DNA from: Rhineura floridana | Lineage: Eukaryota > Chordata > Lepidosauria > Squamata > Rhineuridae | NCBI RefSeq assembly: GCF_030035675.1 | Contig: NC_084482.1 | Span: 230,611,943-230,675,942 of the forward strand | Direction: 5' to 3' | Length of the DNA stretch: 64,000 nucleotides | Shown here: in pieces, positions 55,093 to 64,000 of the stretch | Numbering within the stretch: the first letter of the stretch is position 1 | How the letters are laid out: every line of letters starts with the position of its first letter | Program-made: the position numbers and the translations under genes | Notes under the pieces: model-generated | What the model was told of the DNA's origin: nothing | The model's database searches: none | The model's input: the letters and a program-made list of their open reading frames with translations, nothing else

Positions 55093-57497
55093 GATACATC
55101 TGGGGGGTCAAGGCTGAGGGAGAAACATCTGAAGTATCAGTGGAAAAAGCTGAGGAGCAGATGCAGGAGCAGAAACTGAGGAGTCAAGATGAAGCAAAGA
55201 GACAAGAGGAGAGACAGACTCACACAGGGGACAAACCTCATACATGCTTGGAGTGTGGAAAGAGCTTCAGGTGGAGTAGCAACCTTACTTCGCATCAAAG
55301 AACTCACACAGGAGACAAACCTTATAAATGCTTCGAGTGTGGAAAGAGCTTCAGTCAGAGTAGCACCCTTACTTTTCATCAAAGAACTCACACGGGAGAC
55401 AAACCTCATACATGCTTGGAGTGTGGCAAGAGCTTCAGTCAGAGTAGCACCCTTACTTTGCATCACAGAACTCACACAGGGGACAAACCTTATGAATGCT
55501 TGGAGTGTGGAAAGAGCTTCAGTCGGAGTGGCCACCTTACTTCGCATCAAAGAACTCACACGGGAGACAAACCTTATAAATGCTTGGAGTGTGGAAAGAG
55601 CTTCAGTCAGAGTAGCACCCTTACTTTTCATCAAAGAACTCACACGGGAGACAAACCTTATAAATGCTTGGAGTGTGGAAAGAGCTTCAGTCAGAGTAGC
55701 CACCTTATTTTGCATCAAAGAACTCACACAGGGGACAAACCTTATGAATGCTTGGAGTGTGGAAAGAGCTTCAGTGACAGTAGTGGCTTTAGTAAACATA
55801 GAAGAACTCACACAGGGGACAAACCTTATCAATGCTTGGAGTGTGGAAAGAGCTTCAGTCGCAGTAACACCCTTATGGTGCATCAAAGAACACACACAGG
55901 GGACAAACCTTATAAATGCTTGGAGTGTGGAAAGAGCTTCACTCGGAGTGGCACCCTTACTTCACATCAAAGATGTCACACAGGGGACAAACCTTATAAA
56001 TGCTTGGAATGTGGAAAGTGCTTTAGTCAGAGTGGCACCCTTAGGATACATGAAAGAACTCACACAGGGGACAAACCGTATCAATGCTTGCAGTGTGGAA
56101 AGAGCTTCAGTAACAGTAGCCACCTTACTTCGCATCACAAAACTCACACGGGGGACAAACCTTATAAATGCTTGGAGTGTGGAAAGAGCTTCAGAGAGAG
56201 TAGCTACCTTACTTGTCATTACAGAACTCACACAGGGGACAAACCTTATAAATGCTTGAAGTGTGGAAAGAGCTTCAGTCGGAGTAGCACCCTTAGTTGG
56301 CATCACAAAACTCACACGAGGGACAAACCTTATAAATGCTTGGAGTGTGGAAAGAGCTTCAGTCAGAGTAGCACCCTTAGTTGGCATCACAAAACTCACA
56401 CGAGGGACAAACCTTATAAATGCTTGGAGTGTGGAAAGAGCTTCAGTCAGAGTAGCACCCTTAGTTGGCATCACAAAACTCACACGAGGGACAAACCTTA
56501 TAAATGCTTGGAGTGTGGAAAGAGCTTCAGTCAGAGTAGCACCCTTAGTTGGCATCACAAAACTCACACGAGGGACAAACCTTATAAATGCTTGGAGTGT
56601 GGAAAGAGCTTTAGTCAGAGTGGCACCCTTAGGATACATGAAAGAACTCACACAGGGGACAAACCGTATCAATGCTTGCAGTGTCGAAAGAGCTTCAGGT
56701 GGAGTAGCTGCCTTACGCTGCATCAAAGAATTCATACAGGGGACAAACCTTATAAATGCTTGGAGTGTGGAAAGAGCTTCAGTCGGAGTAGTGCCCTTAC
56801 TTCGCATCACAAAACTCACACGGGGGACAAACCTTATGAATGCTTGGAGTGCGGAAAGAGCTTCAGTCAGAGTGGCAACCTTACTATGCATCAAAGAACT
56901 CACACAGGGGACAAACCTTATACATGCTTTGAATGTGGAAAGAGCTTCAGGTGGAGTAGCACCCTTACAGTGCATCAAAGAATTCACACAGGAGACAAAC
57001 CTTATACATGCTTCGAATGTGGAAAGAGCTTCAGATGGATTAGCACCCTTACAGTGCATCACAAAACTCACACAGGGGAGAAACCTTATCAATGCTTGGA
57101 GTGTGGAAAGACCTTCAGTCAGAGTGGCACCCTTAGTACACATGAAAGAACTCACACAGGGGAGAAACCTTATCAATGCTTGGAGTGTGGAAAGAGCTTT
57201 AGTCAGAGTGGCACCCTTAGTACACATGAAAGAACTCACTCAGGGGACAAACCTTATCAATGCTTGAAGTGTGGAAAAAGCTTCAGTCGGAGTAGTCACC
57301 TTATGGTGCATCAAAGAACTCACATAGAAGACAAACCATATCAATGCCTGGAGTGTGGAAAGAGCTTCTGTCAGAGTAGCCACCTTACTTTGCATCAAAG
57401 AACTCACAGAGGAGACGAACCTTATAAATGCTTGGAGTGTGAAAAAAGCTTCAGTGAGAGATGTGCCCTTACGGTGCATGAAAGAACTCACAAATAA
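55093..57497 (+). CDS. C2H2 zinc-finger protein exon, 27 fingers, intact (ZNF unit 3)
   Basis: Probable DNA-binding nuclear repressor of the KRAB-ZNF type. From the acceptor the frame reads [20 protein letters not shown], a charged [17 protein letters not shown] linker, then 27 C2H2 fingers at a strict 84-base period from 55239 to the stop at 57495-57497. All fingers keep C-x2-C-x12-H-x3-H, and most linkers are TGDKPY. Fingers 13-16 have a TRDKPY linker, and fingers 14-16 (56331-56582) look identical in DNA, helix SQSSTLSW. No internal stop. The downstream fingers past 57510 are outside the frame. It has no KRAB in this exon, and upstream exons are uncertain, so whether it is expressed is unknown. 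Confidence 0.92.
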
Positions 57498-57800
<303 letters not shown>

Positions 57801-58246
57801 CCCGAGAATCTTCTCCTCTTAGCTTAACCACAGACTGCTCCACTTCCCTTCACCTGCTATTTTTGAGGCCTGTCAGTTTTTCCTTTGCAGAGACAGAGAG
57901 GTTTTGGCTTTTCCAGAGATGGGTGAGCACCCAAGATGGATGCTGAGGCCAAGGCAGCTGTAGAAGCCAAAATGGCCTCTCAGTTGTCCAGTTTTTCCCC
58001 ATCATATCCTCCCTTCTGGCAGTTTCTACCTGCCACATTCAATATTCAATTAATGACATTTCATGTATTACTTTATCTACTTCCTGTAGATCCTCCCCCT
58101 CTGTCATTGCTACCTTCATGTGCATCATTCGAACATCAATTTTTGTGATGGACTTAGTAGTCTTTGTCACACAGTGTCTAATACAACATAACACCAACTG
58201 GACTATTACATTAAACTTCCACTTCCCCCGGCACTGCCCTCATTAC
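57801..58246. other. No gene recognised
   Basis: Lies between the ZNF unit and the reversed MHC fragment. Frames of 60-70 codons have no domain. It could hold the 3' part of the MHC gene, but nothing recognisable remains. Confidence 0.45.
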
Positions 58247-58332
58247 CTTTCTTGCTCTTCAGGTAGAAGGTGAATCCAGTTGCCACACGATCCCCATCCA
58301 CATCTTGCTCTTGGCAGAGTCCGATTGTGCAT
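58247..58332 (-). pseudogene. MHC class II beta, exon 4 (connecting peptide and membrane segment), broken
   Basis: After the acceptor CTTTCTTCAG (minus strand) the exon reads AQSDSAKSKMWMGIV, the typical class II beta connecting peptide and start of the membrane segment. The end reads TGFTFYLKSKK in another frame, followed by the donor GTAATG. The exon is about 86 bases, shorter than the usual 111, so part of the membrane segment is lost and the frame shifts. Confidence 0.85.
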
Positions 58333-58491
58333 CTGAAGAAAGAAAATCAAAGAAGAAGCTTTGAGTGAGGAAAGGCAGGCCTGGGATAAGCGCCCAAAGG
58401 ATGCATCCCCAGAGAGACCTTGGCCCAGGGGTGCCCCCTTTTGAAAGAGTCTGCCTCCACTCCAGGAGATTAGGAAGATGGATCAGGGCTG

Positions 58492-58776
58492 TCATACCCT
58501 ACTGCAAGGTGACAGAGCCCTCGAAGCGGGCATGCTCTACCTGGCAGGTGTAGATATCTCCGCGCTTTGGCTGCACCTCCAGCTTCACCTCGATCTGGAA
58601 TGTCCAGTCCTCATTCCGGGTGACATCTGTGGTCCACACTCTGCTCTCCTTCTTCCCATTCCTGAACACTTGATATCGATCTTTGAGGGGGGGAAGGCGT
58701 CCACGGTGCAAATCAGCAAAGTGTTGTGTGATGGTGAATCATCCTCTGTGGGGGTGATCTTCTCCTTGGGCTGGAC
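58492..58776 (-). pseudogene. MHC class II beta, exon 3 (beta-2 Ig domain), broken
   Basis: Class II beta chains pair with alpha chains to present peptides to CD4 T cells. The minus strand encodes VQPKEKITPTEDDSPSHNTL, LICTVDAFPPSKIDIK, then after a one-base loss (AAGTGTTCAGG for AAGTGGTTCAGG) FRNGKKESRVWTTDVTRNED, WTFQIEVKLEVQPKRGDIYT and CQVEHARFEGSVTLQ. Both Ig cysteines (LIC, YTC) remain. The Trp expected after VTLQ is TAG. With a frameshift, a stop and a damaged exon 4 it is a pseudogene. The usual acceptor AG is not obvious. No exon 2 (beta-1) was found up to the window end. Confidence 0.92.
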
Positions 58777-58859
58777 GGGTAGGGGAAGAGAGAGAGTAGA
58801 TTTGGGAAGGGGCTTCAGAGACTGAGGGAGGGGTGGACCAGGAGACTTCAAGGGAGGTA

Positions 58860-60595
58860 AGGAGAGAGATGGTAAGAGTCTCTTTCATCCATCATCCCCA
58901 AAAGACACTCAGTGAATCCTAACCTCCTAACATAATAACCAATCTGCTTGTTCTCTGTAGAGTTTTTTTTTGGGGGGGAGGGAGGAATCATCATGCCCCA
59001 GTTTCCCCTGGTGGCCAGGCTAAGAATCAAGCAATATGTGATGCTCAGTTGCCTATAGCTTTTCCTGGAATTTATACGATATATATGAAACACACACGCA
59101 TGCAGACAAAATTCAGCCGTGTGAGGGAGGCTGCAGTTTCAATCACAAGACTGCTGGGGAGGGGACTTAGGTCTTTCTGTTTGCTGCTGTTTTAAACTTT
59201 CTGCTGTGGCCACTTGTTTTATTGTTGTATTGTATCATCTGTTGTTTATTTGCACACTGCTGTGAGAGCCAATGCCAAAGTGTTGTCTTGAAATATTTGT
59301 CCCTCTATATAATAGACATATTAAATTGTTGTCATGGTGTAGTGATACACTCAGCCTCTAGGGGGGGCTCTGGCTTCCTCCTCCTCTTCTCCCCACACCC
59401 ATTGAGCTGTTCTTTGTAGGTGTATTGGCCCCTGGACAGATGCTTAGCCTCTTCATCAGCAGAATAGCTGCCTGTAGGTAGGGGGAGCTTGTATTCCCCC
59501 CCAGTCTTAGTTTTCTCTAGTCTAGCTTTCAGTGTGAGATGGGTCAAGGGACGGCCAATGTGAGCTCAGAGCCACCTGGTGCCTAATCTGAGGCTGCTGA
59601 TGAGCATTCCCGTCTGATGCTCTGCCAGGGATGCTGGGAAGGTGCCTTATGAACCAGATAGTGTGGACCTTGGAGCAATCCCTGCCAGGAAACTAGAGGC
59701 TACGCTTATCAGCTATTGTTATGATGTAGGACCCTGGAAAGAGCCTCCATCGCTGGAGTGTTATGCTGGGAAAGCAGTGACTTAATCCTTCGTAGTAATT
59801 AGTTGTGTCATGCCAGCTTGCCCCTGGCCTGCAACTAAAATGGCTGCAGAGCAAGGAATTGTGGGGTCTTTCTTCTTGATACTCTTTTGATAGCCTAAGA
59901 TCCTGAAAGGTTAACAACCGGTTTTGCTCACAGGCATGACTTGGCCGTTTTACAGCGCAGCTGAGGATGATGACAAGGCCCAGCTAACACCTTGTGATCA
60001 GCAAAGGGGCCTGGTGCCGTCCAGGCCATAAACCTTGGGGAGTTGGAGGAGGAGGCGCCTTGTGTCCTGTGAGGAAGGAGTTTTTTCATCTCATCATAAC
60101 ATCCTTCAGTGGTTAATTGCCTCTGACTGTTGCCAGGGATTTTTGCCATAAGTGTGGGGCAGAAAGCCTAGGTTTTTATTCCACCTTTGGGAGCCATCAT
60201 GCCTGCTTGATGCTGCTCAGTTGTGGTTGCAACTTATCTTCCTGACCAGAAACTCTCTGAGGGGAGAAGGCTAGTTCTGTAAGTATAGCATAGGCTAGAT
60301 AGACTTTGTTATTTTTGTTTGTGACTGAACTCTCACATCGTCTGCTGTACCTTGCCCCTTTGGGTGTGGTCTTTAGGGAAATATTTTACTGCTAGACCTT
60401 GTGCACCTCTTTTATCTTGTTACCTTTGTATTTGTATTCTTTTACTTTTCTTTTATTTTTAAATAAACTTTAATTTTATTATCAGTGTGTGTTCATTTCA
60501 CAAGAGAGACCAGTCCTAAATTCAGTCCTTACCATCGACCATAACTACCATGTAAGTTTAAAGTGTTTTACCTAAAGCGTTTAGGAACAAGGAGT
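58860..60595. other. No gene recognised; possible LTR-like tail
   Basis: Contains a G-run at 58971 and AT-rich stretches. Near 60450-60530 an AAATAAAC signal in a T-rich run is followed by CATTTCACAAGAGAGACC, which could be the end of an old LTR, but no partner copy, target duplication or coding part was seen. Confidence 0.35.
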
Positions 60596-60600
60596 GTATT

Positions 60601-61612
60601 TTGGCTCTTGCTCGTGATGACACACAGCTCTACTTCTCCTTTTCAACTTCTTCAGGTGAGGCTGTCGATGCCCTGAACCGATGCCTGGCCGCGACAATGG
60701 ACTGGATGAGGGTTAACAAGCTGAAGCTCAATCCAGACAAGACTGAGATGCTGTTGGTGGATGGTTTCTCTGATCGGATGGTGGATATATACCCTGTCCT
60801 GGATGGGGTTACACTCCCCCCAAAGGAGCGGGTTCGTAGTCTGGGAGTCCTTTTTGACTCTTCCCTCTCACTTGAGGCTCAAGTAGCCTCGGTGGCAAGG
60901 AATGCGTTCTACCAACTTCGGTTGGTAGCCCAGCTACGCCCCTATTTGAGTAAAGAGGACCTTACATCAGTCGTACATGCTGTAGTAACCTCACGCTTAG
61001 ACTACTGCAATGCGCTCTACGTAGGGCTACCTTTGAAGACTGTTCGGAAGCTACACCTAGTGCAAAATGCGGCAGCCAGACTGCTAACAAGGACCAAGCG
61101 GTCCGAGCACATAACACCTGTTCTGGCTCGCTTGCACTGGCTGCCAATAAGCTTCCAGGCTAGATTCAAAGTGTTGGTATTAACCTATAAAGCCTTATAC
61201 GGCGCAGGGCCACGATACCTGTTGGAACGCCTCTCCCGATATGAACCAGCCCGTACACTACGTTCCACAACGAAGGCCCTCCTCCGGGCCCCTACTCATA
61301 GGGATGCCCGGAGGGTGGTGACAAGATCTAGGGCCTTCTCAGTGGTGGCCCCCGAATTGTGGAACAGTCTCCTTGTGGAGGTGCGCTTGGCGCAGACGCT
61401 GTTTTCTTTTCAGCGCCAAGTGAAAACCTTTCTTTTCACCGAAGCATTTTAATTTAGTTTAACTTAAATTTATACAAATTGTTGTAATTGATTTTTGATT
61501 GTTTTTATGTCCTCTGGTATTGTATTATGATTTTACTGTACTTTGTTTACCGCCCAGAGAGCTATTGCTAGTCGGGCGGTTTATAAGCTTAATAAATAAA
61601 TAAATAAATTGC
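60601..61612 (+). mobile_element. L2-like LINE, 5'-truncated, open C-terminal frame
   Basis: The frame at 60601-61452 (283 codons) starts inside RT motif C (DDTQLYFSFSTSSGEAVDAL) and is unbroken through MRVNKLKLNPDKTEMLLV, LDYCNALYVGLPLKTVRKLH, VQNAAARLLTRTKRSEHITP, LHWLPISFQARFKVLVLTYK and FSVVAPELWNSLLVEVR to the C-terminal KTFLFTEAF. The 3' UTR ends with CCGCCCAGAGAGCTATTGC and an AAAT tail. An unbroken frame suggests a younger copy than most others here; the initial Met belongs to flanking DNA. Confidence 0.93.
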
Positions 61613-62091
61613 CCTGTAGAAGCCTGGGTGGGTGACTGGGCTCTGGGTTCCCCTTCAACACAGAGTGGCTAACCAGTAAGGAGGGTGGTGGCAGTTGACT
61701 ACCTTACAGGGCTGTTGTGAGCATGCACAGCCTTGGCAAAGCAGGATATTTGCCAGGATCAATTGCCCTGGGTTGGGGATTGACTCCTGGGACAAAGGAA
61801 GGCATGGGGGAGTACCCCAGCCAGCCTTTACAAGTTCCTCATTACTGTGCTGTAAACATGTATCCTATAAAAGGGTTCCTTGTTGCCCAGTTCGTAGTTC
61901 AGGCTGGCAGGGCTTTGTGCAAAGTCATTCAGCTTGTTCCACCTTATTGGGTGCATGTGCGGGTAGAAAGTTATCCAATAAATCTCTCCTTTTAAGCAAA
62001 CTTGCTGAGTCTGTGTCATATGTCTCTCTGGTACCCCTGACCCTTAAGTGCCCACTGCTGGGGGGCAATACATTTGGCGCAGCAAGCAGGG
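61613..62091 (+). mobile_element. Possible LTR and primer site of a retroelement (fossil)
   Basis: A TATAAAAG box at about 61866, AATAAA near 61978, and a segment ending ...GGGGGCAATACA (62072), followed after two bases by TGGCGCAGCAAGCAGGG, which has the look of a primer-binding site. The upstream edge of the LTR is not clear, and no second LTR is in the window. Class is not determined and the call is tentative. Confidence 0.4.
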
Positions 62092-63206
62092 TACTAAAAG
62101 AGCCGAGATGTTCAGACACATCAGAGGGAAGGAGGATGCGGTTGTCAGATGGAAGAACTGACTTCTGGATTGGCTGCAGCATGAGATGTGGGCCCCAGGC
62201 ACAAAGCAATTAGCAACAGCATGGCCACAAGTAAAGGGAGACTGCGTGCCAGCTAGACTGGTAGCTGCAAGGAGGAGCAGAGTGTAGATTCTGTGACATA
62301 AAGCTGAAAATTTGGCGGGTAGGCTCATTTGCGGAACCCGGAAGAAATGCCCAGAGCACACCAAAGTGCGTAGCATCAACACCTCTCCTGACTGTGACCC
62401 TGAAACTGAAGATCAGGGAGACGGTGAGAGCGAGGGGAAAAGCGAGGCAGCAGTGCCTGTGGTTCAAGCTTGCCCCCTCGTACAGAAGAGAGAGAGCCAG
62501 GAGGAGCAGCCACAAAGGCAACAGGAGTGGCAGGCGCACCGGCAACAGATGGGAGAGATATTTGAGAGCATCTCTGAAGAGGAAAAGGAGACCCCGTGCA
62601 AGGAGGCAAGAGCCCCACCTTATCAGCCGCTGCAAGGGGTCAGGAGTGGCCCAGGAGCCCAGCTGCAGGGCACCCAGAACAGGCAGCTAGAGGGGATGGA
62701 CTGCAAGGAGTTGCCGTCAGTAGCGGGGGAAGAGGAAGAAGCTGTGATTTCCAGGAACCTGCCAGAGGAGAGGACAGGAAAACACTGGAAGTTAAGCCCC
62801 AGAAGTTGACGGAAGGCAGGCTGGAAAATGAAGAGGAAGCGGCCCTGGAAGAAAGTGGGGAAGCGGCTGAAGACGAGATGCTGCTGATAGATTTCTCTGC
62901 TCCACGTGGGCCTGCTGTGAAAGAGAAAGTGCAGGAGAAGAAGCTGTTTGCTCTGTGTGTGCCAGCTGGGGAGGAGGAAGGGCAGGAGGAGGAGCTGGAG
63001 GCGTACGTGCACTCGTAGCTGCCAGTGCCTGGAGAAATGGCAGTGCAAGAAAAAGTGGAGAAGGGAAAGCCAGAGGCGGGAATGCAAGCCCAAGGGAAGC
63101 TTCCAGCACCTGGAGAGATGGGAGGGATAAAGTTCCCCAGTGACTTTGCCCCTTCGCTGCCCCATAACGGTCTTGTGGGGGGAGGCAGTTCCTATGATGG
63201 GGCAGT
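62092..63206 (+). mobile_element. Leader / gag-like region of the same possible retroelement (fossil)
   Basis: Glutamate- and glutamine-rich frames follow the primer-like site (for example 62312-62809 with QPQRQQEWQAHRQQMGE). No zinc knuckle, major-homology region or protease is recognised, so the gag label rests on position and composition only. It appears broken in several places. Confidence 0.3.
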
Positions 63207-63648
63207 CGGGGCCGGCTCCAGACATGTCGGGGACCTTGGGCATCAGCTTGCCCTAGGTTCCAGCATGTGTGCGTGCATGTGCTCATGCGCGCATGCGCGT
63301 GCAGCCCCCCACCCCACCTACCTGTCTCTTGTCTTTTACCATTGCCCTTAATGAAAATGGCGGCCATGGTTTCTTTAAGGGGATGATGCCTCTGCTGCCA
63401 TCTTTGTTGATGGCACTTGTGCTTGCTACGTGTGCACATCACTGCCATCAACTAAGATGGCGGCAGCGACTTCAGTACCTTAGGGAAGCTGCGGCCGCCA
63501 TCTTCATTAAAGGCAATGCTAAAAAGCCGGCTGACAGGTAGGTGGGGGGCGTGCGGGGATGTATCATGGAAGGGGAGCAGAGGGGCTCCTGTAGCTCTGG
63601 GGCCCTCAGGCCAGTGCCTCACCTGGCCGCCCTTTAGAACTGGCCCTG
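63207..63648. mobile_element. Non-autonomous hAT element with perfect 8-base duplication
   Basis: 442 bases, termini CGGGGCCGGCTC and, reversed, CAGGGCCAGTTC, flanked by GGGGCAGT at 63199-63206 and 63649-63656. The interior is a long imperfect inverted repeat: TTACCATTGCCCTTAATG and AAAATGGCGGCC near 63335-63365 pair with GGCCGCCATCTT and CATTAAAGGCAATGCTAA near 63492-63522, and ACCCCACCTACCTGTC pairs with GACAGGTAGGTGGGG. No coding capacity. Confidence 0.88.
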
Positions 63649-63656
63649 GGGGCAGT

Positions 63657-64000
63657 CCCTGGGCAAATTCCATCAGTGAGAGGCACCCCGTGCCCTGTGA
63701 GTTTAGAGAGTGAGAGACACAGGGAGGGTTATTTGCCTTTGTTTGAGCCCACAATTTATTGTGAGGGAGGACAGAGCCAATTTCTTGCTGTCAACCTGGG
63801 AGGGCTAGGCCAGCTAGCCCTGAAGAAGATGCCCCCAGATAAAGACTTGTGGCGGAACTTTCATATAGGGTAGGGAGAAGGCGATGAAGTGGACCGTCCT
63901 AAAGACTTTTCCCAAAGCCAAGAGGGAGAAGGAACTGGCTACGTCCTGCTGCACGCTGATGAGAAGACACATCTGTTCCTGGAGTCCCGAGATCCTGCAG
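63657..64000 (+). other. Continuation of the region split by the hAT element
   Basis: Sequence after the hAT insertion; frames such as the one at 63676-63873 show no domain. It may belong to the possible retroelement at 61.6-63.2 kb. The window ends within it. Confidence 0.35.

Noticed and set aside
62210-63451. Minus-strand frames of 141-219 codons
   Set aside because: Leu/Pro-rich antisense of the glutamate/glutamine-rich plus strand; no signal peptide or membrane pattern that is not explained by composition.

Overview
The window looks like nuclear DNA from a squamate reptile, most likely a lizard. I infer this from the repeats: many CR1 and L2-like LINEs, a Bov-B (RTE) LINE family in at least five fragments, SINEs with a tRNA-like head and a Bov-B-like tail (Sauria type), an L1 fragment, hAT and mariner-type DNA transposons, and one young Ty1/Copia element. 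Most of the 64 kb is repeat. There are no prokaryotic features, and I see no tRNA or rRNA genes.

The host content is a decayed tandem array of KRAB/C2H2 zinc-finger (ZNF) genes on the + strand, followed by a broken MHC class II beta fragment on the - strand. Four units can be traced from shared flanks. Unit 0 keeps only its 3' flank (4.5-6.5 kb). Unit 1 has a GC-rich first-exon region (12.96-13.7 kb), a KRAB exon (20.23-20.36 kb) and a finger exon (22.46-24.11 and 29.79-30.71 kb) split by a 5.7 kb antisense LINE and carrying frameshifts; it is a pseudogene. Unit 2 is a first-exon region joined directly to a 3' flank (38.6-41.2 kb), with no KRAB or finger exon between. Unit 3 has a first-exon region (41.25-41.97 kb) and, after 12 kb of nested LINEs, an open 27-finger exon (55.09-57.50 kb), the only intact-looking host coding exon. 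I found no KRAB exon for unit 3.

The 41.9-54.6 kb stretch between the unit 3 promoter and its fingers is a stack of L2-like, Bov-B and CR1 LINEs nested in each other, including a near full-length CR1 with an esterase ORF1. The Copia element at 16.48-19.82 kb sits inside a Bov-B copy with a 5-base target duplication, near-identical LTRs and a primer site matching the anticodon region of initiator-Met tRNA. From 58.2 to 58.8 kb lie exons 3 and 4 of an MHC class II beta gene, broken. From 60.6 kb to the end come a 5'-truncated L2 with an open C-terminal frame, a possible LTR-retroelement fossil, and a non-autonomous hAT element with a perfect 8-base target duplication.

All family calls come from recognising motifs and comparing copies inside the window by eye; no database search was run. 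Boundaries of repeats are approximate unless a target duplication is quoted.
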